Positions 17,076-24,824 of a DNA stretch of 56,725 nt are shown here, in pieces (within the stretch, counting starts at the first letter, position 1; each line of letters opens with the position of its first letter). Both the position numbers and the translations under genes were made by a program. The DNA comes from an uncultured Mucilaginibacter sp. (GTDB taxonomy: Bacteria > Bacteroidota > Bacteroidia > Sphingobacteriales > Sphingobacteriaceae): assembly GCF_946481715.1 (NCBI RefSeq), contig NZ_CAMLOV010000011.1, forward strand, positions 1 through 56,725, read 5' to 3'. The notes under the pieces were generated by a model. The model was not told where the DNA came from. It saw only the letters and a list, made by a program, of their open reading frames with translations, and ran no database searches.

Positions 17076-17420
17076 ATGCCACGTTCAGTTAACGCAGTCG
17101 CGTCGAGAAGACGCCGGAAAAGGATCATGATCCTCGCCAAAGGTTATTGGGGATCACGCAGCAAGGTTTACACCGTTGCCAAAAACACAGTAGAAAAAGG
17201 CTTACAGTACGCATACCGCGACCGTAAAACCAAGAAAAGAGAATTCCGCGCTTTGTGGATACAACGTATCAACGCAGGTGCACGCCAGCACGGCATTTCT
17301 TACTCACAATTAATAGGCAAATTAGCCGCTAAAGAAATCGGTTTAAACCGTAAAGTATTAGCCGATTTAGCTATGAACCATCCTGATGCTTTCAAAGCAG
17401 TTATTGATGCAGTGAAATAA
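17076..17420 (+). CDS. rplT: Ribosomal protein L20
   Basis: Early-assembling 50S protein that binds 23S rRNA; in E. coli and B. subtilis it also represses its own operon by binding a leader that mimics rRNA. Seen: [35 protein letters not shown], the [14 protein letters not shown] [23 protein letters not shown], and the C-terminal [10 protein letters not shown] and DAFKAVID. 114 residues is normal for bL20. Last gene of the operon, with a strong terminator 23 bases on. Confidence 0.97.
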   Translation: MPRSVNAVASRRRRKRIMILAKGYWGSRSKVYTVAKNTVEKGLQYAYRDRKTKKREFRALWIQRINAGARQHGISYSQLIGKLAAKEIGLNRKVLADLAMNHPDAFKAVIDAVK

Positions 17421-17442
17421 GAATCAAATTCTTTAAATATAT

Positions 17443-17478
17443 AAAAACGGCCTCCGAGTAATCGGAGGCCGTTTTTTT
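17443..17478 (+). terminator. Intrinsic terminator of the thrS-rplT operon
   Basis: Perfect stem ACGGCCTCCGA / TCGGAGGCCGT with a GTAA loop, followed by seven T and preceded by five A. One of the clearest terminators in the window. Confidence 0.92.
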
Positions 17479-17498
17479 GTTGGTTGTTTTCTCCACCG

Positions 17499-17594
17499 CG
17501 TCATTGCGAGGAACGAAGCAATCTCCCAATCAGCAGGGCGGACTTGCATAGCGGCTTGCTCTACGTAGAGATTGCTTCGTTCCTCGCAATGACG
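17499..17594. repeat. Palindromic REP-like repeat, family A copy 2
   Basis: Perfect 27-bp arms: left 17499-17525 begins CGTCATTGCGAGGAACGAAG, right 17568-17594 is its exact reverse complement. A 42-bp core separates them. It lies directly after the operon terminator. Confidence 0.9.
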
Positions 17595-17863
17595 TAATGG
17601 CTATAGCGCCGTTGCTGGGTGTTCTCACTAACAACATCCCGATGCACTTAACTTACGCGAAGCCTCCACACCGGTTAGCGCTAAGCAATGAGCGGTACAG
17701 TTGTTTCGGTGCGTTATACAAAAGCGTTGTGGTTCGCTCAATATGCCCGATAGCCGCTTCACTACCTTGCGCGTATTATGAGCATTGCGCTTGCGCCGTT
17801 GTTGACTTGGGTGCCTCGTTATTTTGCTGTTGTTGCGAGTAATTGCACAACGTACTTAATTTA
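17595..17863. other. Non-coding stretch with a half family-D element
   Basis: No convincing gene. 17619-17634 (GTGTTCTCACTAACAA) matches one arm of the palindrome at 2078-2178 with two changes; no second arm was found. A perfect 10-bp palindrome TTAGCGCTAA lies near 17677. An 81-codon open frame here starts in the repeat and is Cys- and Ala-rich, unlike a protein. The rest looks like decayed repeat sequence. Confidence 0.45.
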
Positions 17864-19336
17864 TCAACCGCACACTATTTCCTTTAAAATCCTCACGGCT
17901 TTTTCCTGCTCGGTGAAATTCAAGGAGGCAAACCCAAGCCTTACGGAATTATACTTTATTTTGTCAGTATCATAAGCTTTGCCATTTTTGATCACCAATC
18001 CTTTTTTAAATGCCTTCTCGGCAACTACTGAAAGGTCCGCCGTTAAAAAATTTGTCCAAACCGCCATGCCGCCGTCGGGGATTTTAAAAGACACGTGGCC
18101 GCCCAGTTCCGTTTGCAGCAAATTGCAAAAGTGATCCCTGCGTTCTTTATATAGCTTTACCGATCTTTTGATGTGCCGGGCTATGGTGCCATCGTTATAA
18201 AGCTCGGCAATGGCGTTCTCCATCAGGCTGTCGCCCTGCATATCTATGGTTTTGCGCAGGTAAGTGCAAGTTTTTATAAATGATGCGGGTGCGGCAACAA
18301 AACCCACCCGTATTACGGGCGCAAGCGTTTTAGTAAGCGTACCCAGATATATCACGTTGCCGTACCTATCCAGGCTGGCCATAGGCAGCAAAGGCCTGCT
18401 GGCGTAATGAAAATCGTAATCGTAATCGTCCTCAATAATGGCGAACTCATACTTTGCCGCAAGCTCCAGAAGCCTTATTCGCCGTTCGGGGCTAAGGGTT
18501 ACTGTAGTTGGGTTGTGATGGTGCGGTATAACATATACCAGTTTTATCTTTTTTGTAAGGCAGATATTTTCAACTTCGTCAATACACATCCCGTTGCCAT
18601 CTATTGGCACTGGGTTAATTATGGCACCGGCCTGTAAAAAAGTAAGGTTTGCGGCATTATAACCGGGTGTGCCGACAATAATGTCGTCTCCTGGCTTAAC
18701 AATTACCGATGTTGCAATATACAGCCCCATTTGTGCGCCCCTTGTTATCAATATATTGTCGGGCGTAACCGGCAAGGCCCTTGTATCGCTTAAAAAAGCA
18801 GCCAGGGTTTCTCTCAGCAGATAGGTACCCTGGGCGCCGCCGTATGCCAGGTACCGTTTATTAAAATGCAGACGGGCAAAGCTCCGCATATTTTTCACCA
18901 GCGCTTCAATAGGGGCAATTCTTAGATCCGGGAAACCATCGTTGAAGATCAGCTTGTCCGCGGCCGGGAAATCAGTTGGGTAAACCGGGATAATGCTATT
19001 TTCATCATACTCGAACCCGGTTTTTATGGGCAATGTAAACTGGGCGGTTTCGCCGGCTATGTTTTTAGGGGCCAATATTGGCAGCGTGGTTTTAACGAAA
19101 GTGCCTTTTCGGGCAAGTATTTCTATCCAGCCTTGCGCATCCAACTCGTTAAAGGCGGCTACTACCGTCATTCGGTTTACATTCAGCAACATAGCAACCG
19201 CGCGCGACCCCGGCAACTTCAATCCCTTTCGTAATTTCCCGTCTTTTATGTTCCGGATAAACGCATTGCTTATCTGCAGGTAAACAAGTGTGCCGTCTGC
19301 CGCATCTATGTTTATTAATTCCCTGATCAATTCCAT
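17864..19336 (-). CDS. MocR-family regulator (GntR HTH plus aminotransferase domain)
   Basis: Transcription factor that senses PLP or an amino compound through a class I aminotransferase-like domain. Seen: GntR winged helix (about 15-85) with LPGSRAVAMLLNVNRMTVVAA and the wing GWIEILARKGTFV; then the aminotransferase fold with TRGAQMGLYIA, VIPHHHNPTT, EDDYDYDF (Asp that holds the pyridine N) and the PLP lysine Lys336 in LGTLTKTLAP. 490 residues is typical. It is divergent from a metallo-hydrolase gene, and the 67-bp gap holds three matching half-sites, a normal layout for MocR targets. It could control PLP, GABA or another amine pathway; no neighbour settles which. Confidence 0.9.
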   Translation of the reverse strand: MELIRELINIDAADGTLVYLQISNAFIRNIKDGKLRKGLKLPGSRAVAMLLNVNRMTVVAAFNELDAQGWIEILARKGTFVKTTLPILAPKNIAGETAQFTLPIKTGFEYDENSIIPVYPTDFPAADKLIFNDGFPDLRIAPIEALVKNMRSFARLHFNKRYLAYGGAQGTYLLRETLAAFLSDTRALPVTPDNILITRGAQMGLYIATSVIVKPGDDIIVGTPGYNAANLTFLQAGAIINPVPIDGNGMCIDEVENICLTKKIKLVYVIPHHHNPTTVTLSPERRIRLLELAAKYEFAIIEDDYDYDFHYASRPLLPMASLDRYGNVIYLGTLTKTLAPVIRVGFVAAPASFIKTCTYLRKTIDMQGDSLMENAIAELYNDGTIARHIKRSVKLYKERRDHFCNLLQTELGGHVSFKIPDGGMAVWTNFLTADLSVVAEKAFKKGLVIKNGKAYDTDKIKYNSVRLGFASLNFTEQEKAVRILKEIVCG

Positions 19337-19384
19337 AACTGGATTAGTTGATAATTTAAAACTGGATGGTTTACATCATCCAGT
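19337..19384. promoter_or_regulatory. Predicted MocR operator: two direct and one inverted half-site
   Basis: AACTGGAT at 19337-19344 and again at 19360-19367 (23 bp apart, about two helical turns), then the inverted CATCCAGT at 19377-19384. ACTGGATG and CATCCAGT form a perfect 8-bp inverted repeat around GTTTACAT. The first half-site abuts the regulator's own start codon. Confidence 0.6.
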
Positions 19385-19399
19385 AAAGGTATATTTTTG
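19370..19399 (+). promoter_or_regulatory. Promoter of the metallo-hydrolase gene
   Basis: TTTA at 19370-19373, an 18-bp spacer, and TATTTTTG at 19392-19399 (exact TAnnTTTG). The -33 part sits in the middle of the operator's inverted repeat. The -7 box ends 4 bp before the GTG start, so the mRNA would be leaderless or nearly so. Confidence 0.6.
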
Positions 19400-19403
19400 A
19401 ATT

Positions 19404-20210
19404 GTGAAACTTAAGAAGGAAGTCAACCAAATTATTTGCAGCACCTGCGGTACCTACTTCCGGGTTGCAACGGCACCCGATGTTTGTACCATTTGTGCCG
19501 ACGAAAGGCAATATGTACCTGAGGCCGGCCAAAGCTGGATAAGCCCTGCTGGGTTGCACCGGGAACACGGTATAAAAATCAATCAGCTGAAAGAGAATTT
19601 ATACGAAATAGACGTTATTCCCAGCTTCGCAATTGGGCAGCGGGCTTTATTAGTGCTGTCGGAAAACGGTAATGTATTGTGGGACTGTATCCCGATGCTG
19701 GATGAGCCAACAATTGATTTTATCAGGTTGAAAGGAGGGCTGAACGCAATAGCGGTGTCGCATCCGCATTATTACAGCAATATGAACGATTGGGCGTCGG
19801 AATTTAACTGCCCGGTTTACATTCACGAAAACGACAACGAGTATATTGTACAAAAAGGCGAACATATCAACCTTTGGAAAGGTGATGAACTGGCATTTTG
19901 GGACGGCATAAAAATGATACTGATTGGAGGCCATTTTGCAGGCAGCTGTATTTTACATGTACCCTTTTTATCAAACAAAGGGGCCATACTTTGCGGCGAC
20001 ACTTTATTTCTATCGCCCAGCAAAAAGCATTTTTCGGTAATGAGGAGCTACCCTAACAAAATACCCTTGCCACTGGACGAGATAAAGCGGATAAAGAAAA
20101 GATTGGAAAACATACCTATGGATACCTTTTACGGGTATATTAAAACACAAAACCTGCAGACCTGCGTAAAGGAGGTTTTTGCGGAATCGATGAACAGGTA
20201 CTTAGCCTGA
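19404..20210 (+). CDS. MBL-fold metallo-hydrolase with N-terminal zinc ribbon
   Basis: Metallo-beta-lactamase-fold protein, 268 residues. An N-terminal rubredoxin-like knuckle has Cys12, Cys15, Cys28 and Cys31. The MBL domain has SHPHYYSNMNDWA (His120, His122, Asp129), a changed form of HxHxDH, then IGGHFAGS near 172-180 and LCGDTLFL with the bridging Asp. This variant motif is typical of a subgroup of uncharacterised MBL proteins. GTG start. It is divergent from, and likely controlled by, the MocR regulator; a DUF1801 gene follows by 33 bp. Substrate unknown. Confidence 0.82.
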   Translation: MKLKKEVNQIICSTCGTYFRVATAPDVCTICADERQYVPEAGQSWISPAGLHREHGIKINQLKENLYEIDVIPSFAIGQRALLVLSENGNVLWDCIPMLDEPTIDFIRLKGGLNAIAVSHPHYYSNMNDWASEFNCPVYIHENDNEYIVQKGEHINLWKGDELAFWDGIKMILIGGHFAGSCILHVPFLSNKGAILCGDTLFLSPSKKHFSVMRSYPNKIPLPLDEIKRIKKRLENIPMDTFYGYIKTQNLQTCVKEVFAESMNRYLA

Positions 20211-20243
20211 AAAACATAGCATTAACCGAAAAAATATTATAAA

Positions 20244-20858
20244 ATGAAAAACACGAATCCACAATTTGATGAATATATAGCCAAATCAGCTGATTTTGCA
20301 AAGCCCATCCTTAATCATCTAAGGCAGCTGATACATGATACTTGCCCCGATGTAGATGAAATTATAAAATGGAGCATCCCCCATTTTGATTACAAAGGGG
20401 AGATGATGTGCATACTTGCCGCTTACGGGCACCATTGCTCGTTTACCTTTTGGAAGGCAGAATTGATGAGCGACCCAAAGCTGAAAAAAAACGCCGATCC
20501 GAAACAACCGCTCGGTTATATGAGTAAGCTTACCTCATTAGCTGACTTACCAGGCGATTTGGAATTGGTGGCATACATAAAAGAAGCGATGGCCTTAAAC
20601 GAGAACGGCGTAAAATTAGAGGTCAAACGCAAAACCGAAAAATCTGCGGTAATAGAAGTGCCCGATTATTTCAGCGAAAAACTTGCAGCCAACCCGGTTG
20701 CAAAGGAAGTATTCGAAACCAGGTCAGCTTCGTTCCGCAAAGATTACCTGGTATGGATAACCGATGCAAAAACGGATGCTACGCGCCAAAAACGAATGGA
20801 AGAATCGTTGGAGTGGATAGCTGAAGGCAAAGGCAGGTTTTGGAAGTATGAAAAATAA
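20244..20858 (+). CDS. DUF1801/YdeI (OmdA-like) protein
   Basis: Two-part protein of 204 residues: an N-terminal DUF1801 (YdhG-like) fold (about 10-125) with CPDVDEIIKWSIPHFDYKG and CSFTFWKAE, then the C-terminal OmdA/YdeI helical module (about 140-204) with KEVFETRSASFRKDYLVWI and RQKRMEESLEWIAEGK. These proteins have been linked to metal or envelope stress in a few species, but the activity is unknown. It probably shares the transcript of the metallo-hydrolase and hence the MocR control. Confidence 0.82.
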   Translation: MKNTNPQFDEYIAKSADFAKPILNHLRQLIHDTCPDVDEIIKWSIPHFDYKGEMMCILAAYGHHCSFTFWKAELMSDPKLKKNADPKQPLGYMSKLTSLADLPGDLELVAYIKEAMALNENGVKLEVKRKTEKSAVIEVPDYFSEKLAANPVAKEVFETRSASFRKDYLVWITDAKTDATRQKRMEESLEWIAEGKGRFWKYEK

Positions 20859-21020
20859 CCAGTGGCTTTTTATTATTTATCAACCCGTTACCGGTTCTAA
20901 ATCTTCATAATCCTGCTATATTAGGCAGCGGAAAGCACAATGTTTAAAATTTGGTCTTATAAAACCCGGAAGCAATAATGCTTCGCTATTAAACAACTAA
21001 ACAACCTAAAAACAATTGAT

Positions 21021-21431
21021 ATGAACAAGAAAACGATCAACGTTATTTACTGGATCTCGACCGGGCTGATATTGGCTATGATGCTTTTCTCGGCAGCCTC
21101 CAGCTTTATGGAAAACCCCGATAGCGCCAAAATGCTGGATGCAATAGGATACCGGCCTTATGTATTACACCTTTTAGCGGTGGCCAAAGTACTGGGCGTA
21201 ATCGCCATCCTTACACCAGGCTTCCCGCGGCTTAAAGAATGGGCTTACGCGGGCTTTACGTTCGACCTTATCGGCGCAACATATTCCTTTTATGCTTCGG
21301 GCTTTGCATTTAAAGACTGGGCATTTATGCTGGTATTGATTGCGGTATTGGCCTGCTCATATATTTTCTACCACAAACGGTTAGAGGTAAAGATACAGCA
21401 ATCACCAGCGCGGCCTAATCTGAGTGCTTAA
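21021..21431 (+). CDS. DoxX-family membrane protein
   Basis: Small membrane protein of 136 residues with four predicted helices (about 8-26, 45-68, 72-92, 98-118). Family marks are GYRPYVLHLLAVAKVLGVIA-like helix 2 and a Gly-rich helix 3 (GFTFDLIGATYSFYA). DoxX-like proteins are subunits of quinol oxidases in archaea and of a redox complex in mycobacteria; the bacterial short forms are uncharacterised. It stands alone, ending at a clear stem-loop. Confidence 0.82.
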   Translation: MNKKTINVIYWISTGLILAMMLFSAASSFMENPDSAKMLDAIGYRPYVLHLLAVAKVLGVIAILTPGFPRLKEWAYAGFTFDLIGATYSFYASGFAFKDWAFMLVLIAVLACSYIFYHKRLEVKIQQSPARPNLSA

Positions 21432-21471
21432 ACACCAAAATAACACGCACATATTATCATAATTTTATACG

Positions 21472-21500
21472 CAGTAGCAAGGCTTACCGCCTTGCTACTG
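21472..21500. terminator. Stem-loop after the DoxX gene
   Basis: Perfect 12-bp stem CAGTAGCAAGGC / GCCTTGCTACTG with a TTACC loop. The T-run after it is weak, so it may be a factor-helped or bidirectional terminator between this gene and the convergent SRPBCC gene. Confidence 0.55.
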
Positions 21501-21619
21501 ATTGGTATCCTTTTCATGGAAACGGGATATAAAACTTACCATAAGCATCAACCACGCCACTGTGCTCAAAATCTCGCCGGGCGGTGGTTCCTTCGCAATC
21601 GCGTTGCAAGGGCCTGCCT

Positions 21620-22510
21620 TTAATAATTATTCCCCTCCGCATTTGGCCATTGCCTTTGCCGTTCCAATTCGTCGCTGGCCCGGGTGTCGGTGTTTTCGGC
21701 AGCCGGTTGCTCCTCCTGTTGCGCGGCTTCCTGGTAGTTTGGCTCTTCCTCAATAATAACACCTTCTATCACATAAGCCTCCGGCTCTTCGTACGATGAG
21801 GCATAAGGGGCGCTGCCGCCTTCAATATCCATATACTGTTTAAAGTTGCGTACGTCGCTATCCACCATGTTTTTAAATACTGGGTTTAATATATGTGCAA
21901 TTCCGCCGCCGAAACCACCTGCGGGCGGGCGGTACGAGATAGTTATATCCACCAAAGTGCCATCGCTGTCGGGGCTATCCTGGAAACGGACTTTACCCGC
22001 ATTATCTATCAGTGAATCGGGGAGCGAGCTCCAGCCGATCATATAACCCGGGTCATCGTGTACAATTTCGGCATCCCAGCTAACTGCGGGTACGCCCAAA
22101 GGCAGTTTTAAAACCCAATGCGATCGGGTGTCGTCAATCAGTTCCACGCTTTTAAGGTGTTTCATAAACAGGGGCAGGTTATCCAGCTTACGCCAAAAAT
22201 TGTAAACTTCATGCCTTGGTTTGTTAATGAAATAGGACGAGCGGATATTGACATTGACCGGCTCGGTAGAATTGCGGCCCATGCCGGAGTACAATGCACA
22301 ATGCCCGGTAATGCCGCGGTTGAGCAGGTAACCGCCTGCGCCAATTTTAATAATGCTTGCAAAGGGACTTTTAAAAATGCCTTTTAAGCCCGATAATGCC
22401 AGTTTGGTGCCGCTGGCTATGGATATTGTACGCTCGGCGGCCGATAAATTTATGCTTGCGCCTTGCTCTTTTGCCGGGCCACGGTATCTGTTTATGGTTG
22501 CTGTTGTCAT
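21620..22510 (-). CDS. SRPBCC-domain protein with DUF2892-like membrane part
   Basis: 296 residues. N-terminal basic region, then a glycine-rich hydrophobic segment (about 30-70: LALSGLKGIF, IIKIGAGGYLLNRG) like DUF2892/YgaP membrane hairpins; a START/polyketide-cyclase-like SRPBCC domain (about 85-235: VNIRSSYFINKPRHEVYNFW, VSWDAEIV, TLVDITISYRPPAGGFGG); and an acidic Glu/Gln-rich low-complexity tail. Such fusions are common in soil Bacteroidota and Proteobacteria, often near stress genes; the ligand is unknown. Monocistronic. Confidence 0.82.
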   Translation of the reverse strand: MTTATINRYRGPAKEQGASINLSAAERTISIASGTKLALSGLKGIFKSPFASIIKIGAGGYLLNRGITGHCALYSGMGRNSTEPVNVNIRSSYFINKPRHEVYNFWRKLDNLPLFMKHLKSVELIDDTRSHWVLKLPLGVPAVSWDAEIVHDDPGYMIGWSSLPDSLIDNAGKVRFQDSPDSDGTLVDITISYRPPAGGFGGGIAHILNPVFKNMVDSDVRNFKQYMDIEGGSAPYASSYEEPEAYVIEGVIIEEEPNYQEAAQQEEQPAAENTDTRASDELERQRQWPNAEGNNY

Positions 22511-22583
22511 ATGTTAAGTAGATAATTGTTTACCTGTTTTAACAGCCACAGAACCATGAAGTTTGCGTTTAATTAAATAAAAT

Positions 22584-23867
22584 TTACTTGCTGTAAACAA
22601 ATTTGAATTTCTTAAGATCGGGCAGGTGCTTTTTGGGGCGGTTTAATTCGTAGTGCATAATAACCTGGCCCAGGTTTTTCATAAAGGGCAGGCATACGGT
22701 TTTATACTCGTATTTATCATCGTTCAGGATGCCGTCCTCGTTAGATTGTACCACGGCGGTCAGCATAAACTCCACCTTGTTTTTAAAATCGACGATGTAA
22801 GCATTATCTATATCGTACCCGTACGAGTCGCCTATTTTATTAAATATGCGCACATCGGGGTTTATGGTGGCTAAACTGTCGCTGCCGTAATACAGGAATT
22901 TGCAGTAGGCAGGGTAAAACTCGGGCGTTGGGTAGCCGGGCTTGCTGCTTTCGGTAGGCAGCATACTCATGTATTTGTAGATGAATTTATAATCGTCGGG
23001 CGTTAAATTAAAGCGTTGTTCCTTAGCAAACGTTTCGGGGAAAAGCAGCCTGCGGAGTACCATTTGCTGGTTGTCTATAGTGTACACGTTTAAATTAGCA
23101 AAGCTAAAGGGTTTCAAAATAAGGCTATCCTTCCGGTTGAGGTAGCCCTTGCCCTGTACCATGTTTTCCAGAGTCATGGGGTAATTCAGCGTATCCAGCA
23201 TAGCAGGTTTGCTGTACAGTAGTTTTTTGCCTGCGTAAAAGTTAACCGGGTTTGTATTGCGGGCGCTTTCGCCGCCATCGCCAACGGCAAGCCGGCCGAT
23301 AATGCGGGTATTGTTTAACTGGTATTTCTTCAGTTTTTTGTTGATCTCCTCGCGGCCAATAAACTCGTACAGGCGGTTATAGGCGTCGTTATCGCTCACC
23401 AGCAGTATTTTTTTGATGTAGTTGCTTACCGAAGGCAGCCCGGTTGTCGACGAGGTATCGGCAAGTACTTTACTCTGCCCGGCGAAGGCGCTGTCAGTCA
23501 GCATATCGGCAGTTTTGAGTTTCTTCAGCCCCAGCTCGTTTATCTTCTCCAGCGCGAAGATGGATGTAGGCAGTTTTACCGTGCTGGCGGGGTAAAAATA
23601 ACGGTTGGCATTAAGGCGGTAGCTGTAGGTGGTAAAATGCGGCACATTGTTTTTATCGCGGTCTATCTGCGTGTACAGTATCTGCACCTCGTTTTGTGTG
23701 GGGTGGTTTAGTATCCCGCTGAAAAGTTCGGGGTGCCCGGTTAGCATCTTTTTTAAAAATGTGGTGTCGGTTTGTTGTGCCGGGGCGGTACTACTTATAA
23801 GCAAAAGGAGGCACAACAGAAAAAAATTTGCAGGGGCGATGCGTTGCGATTTGTTTTTATAGGTCAT
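22584..23867 (-). CDS. Class A beta-lactamase-like serine hydrolase
   Basis: Exported penicillin-binding-fold enzyme. Signal peptide at about 12-31 (cleaved near APAQQ). Active-site motifs: Ser95-x-x-Lys98 (STVK), SDN at 158-160, and a KIG triad near 345 in place of KTG. Large inserts make it 427 residues, longer than true class A lactamases (about 290), and the omega-loop Glu is not obvious. So it is more likely a peptidase or esterase of the beta-lactamase2 family than an antibiotic-resistance enzyme. Monocistronic. Confidence 0.82.
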   Translation of the reverse strand: MTYKNKSQRIAPANFFLLCLLLLISSTAPAQQTDTTFLKKMLTGHPELFSGILNHPTQNEVQILYTQIDRDKNNVPHFTTYSYRLNANRYFYPASTVKLPTSIFALEKINELGLKKLKTADMLTDSAFAGQSKVLADTSSTTGLPSVSNYIKKILLVSDNDAYNRLYEFIGREEINKKLKKYQLNNTRIIGRLAVGDGGESARNTNPVNFYAGKKLLYSKPAMLDTLNYPMTLENMVQGKGYLNRKDSLILKPFSFANLNVYTIDNQQMVLRRLLFPETFAKEQRFNLTPDDYKFIYKYMSMLPTESSKPGYPTPEFYPAYCKFLYYGSDSLATINPDVRIFNKIGDSYGYDIDNAYIVDFKNKVEFMLTAVVQSNEDGILNDDKYEYKTVCLPFMKNLGQVIMHYELNRPKKHLPDLKKFKFVYSK

Positions 23868-23900
23868 AATAGCATTATGCTAATTTGTGGTTTTTTAAAT

Positions 23901-24332
23901 TTACTTGTCTTTTGTAAGCTCAACGCCATCGCGTATAGCAGTTTCCAGCACATCAATATTGATGTCTTTTAGTTTTTTAAACTTGATACAATACCCGGTA
24001 ACACTGGCTTTGCCCAAATCCTGCCCATAGGTATTGGCCAAATATGTTTTATCCTCCAGGCCGAGGATGTAAACGGAGATGCCGTTGGTGTTTGCGCTCA
24101 GCCCGATCTGGTAAAACTCCCTCGTTGTACCGTCGGCATACTTTATGGTGTAGGCACCGTACCCGATATTAGGGTTGCTAACCACTTTATTTTCGCTGTT
24201 CTTACCATCCAGGAACCATAGCTTACAACCCGGCAATGCTTGCAATATACGGGTGTGTAATTCTTGCATGTCGGTGCATTTTGCCTCGGGTTGGGTGGCG
24301 ATATACTCGTTGATTTGTTCTTGTATGCTCAT
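23901..24332 (-). CDS. DUF1801-domain protein
   Basis: 143 residues forming one DUF1801 (YdhG/PF08818-like) fold: helical N-terminus (VNEYIATQPE-type), LHTRILQALPGCKLWFLDGK, then strands YGAYTIKYADGTTREFYQIGLS and GISVYILGLEDK. It has no signal or membrane segment. Function is unknown. A second DUF1801 protein lies at 20244-20858; the two are too different to look like recent duplicates. The gene reads in the same direction as the serine hydrolase 33 bp downstream and may share its transcript. Confidence 0.75.
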   Translation of the reverse strand: MSIQEQINEYIATQPEAKCTDMQELHTRILQALPGCKLWFLDGKNSENKVVSNPNIGYGAYTIKYADGTTREFYQIGLSANTNGISVYILGLEDKTYLANTYGQDLGKASVTGYCIKFKKLKDINIDVLETAIRDGVELTKDK

Positions 24333-24368
24333 GTGATTTTGCTTTTTTTCATTAATTTAAAATCATTC

Positions 24369-24464
24369 CGTCATGCCGAATTTATTTCGGTACCCCACAT
24401 GCACGGTAGACGAATCGTGTCGGCTACCTGTATGAAGGGTTCCTGAAACAAGTTCAGGATGACG
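24369..24464. repeat. Palindromic repeat, family C copy 1
   Basis: Opens CGTCATGCCGAATTTATTTC and closes TGAAACAAGTTCAGGATGACG (last 20 bases read at 24445-24464): imperfect arms of GTCATSC/GSATGAC type about 26 bp long. A shorter copy lies at 35599-35652. Confidence 0.75.
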
Positions 24465-24508
24465 TTTCAACCTATCAACTTGCCATAGGATAAATATACA
24501 AGCTTTTA

Positions 24509-24539
24509 TTTGCGGTTGGCAAACCTTGTTGTACTTTTA
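24509..24539 (+). promoter_or_regulatory. Promoter of the cobalamin-riboswitch transcript
   Basis: TTTG at 24509-24512, a 19-bp spacer, and TACTTTTA at 24532-24539 (one mismatch to TAnnTTTG). The predicted transcript start is just before the riboswitch. Confidence 0.6.
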
Positions 24540-24545
24540 CGCCGC

Positions 24546-24712
24546 TAAAGGTTCCCAATTTTACCATTGGGATTAAAAGGGAATACAGTGTAAATCTGTA
24601 ACTGTCCCGCAGCTGTAAGCTCTGTAACCAATGCCCATTCTTTAAAGCCACTGTCCGTTTGCGCGGGCGGGAAGGCAGGGCAAAAGGGGAGCAAGTCAGA
24701 ATACCTGCCTCA
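24546..24712 (+). promoter_or_regulatory. Cobalamin (B12) riboswitch
   Basis: Aptamer recognised from its conserved strings: AAAAGGGAATACAGTG, CTGTAACTGTCCCGCAGCTG with TAAGC, GCCACTGTCC, GGGAAGGCAGGGC, and the B12 box AAGTCAGAATACCTGCC at 24693-24709. Binding adenosylcobalamin or a related corrinoid shuts off the downstream uptake genes. Downstream, TGAGTGT (24749-24755) can pair with ACACTCA (24811-24817), which is 8 bases before the btuB ATG; this may be the translation-blocking hairpin. The stretch 24465-24508 holds nothing else that I see. Confidence 0.95.
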
Positions 24713-24824
24713 GCATTATATTATTCATAGCTTTCGGGGATTGAAGCTTGAGTGTGAATGCTCTTCTTAAGTATTTCCATTCTGTTCATTTCTTGTATGC
24801 TGTGGGGTTAACACTCACAACAAC

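Noticed and set aside
17597..17842. 81-codon frame after the rplT operon
   Set aside because: Starts in a family A repeat, Cys- and Ala-rich with no fold-like pattern; treated as non-coding.
22584..23867. Serine hydrolase as an antibiotic-resistance beta-lactamase
   Set aside because: Far longer than class A enzymes, KIG for KTG, and no clear omega-loop Glu; a general serine hydrolase is safer.
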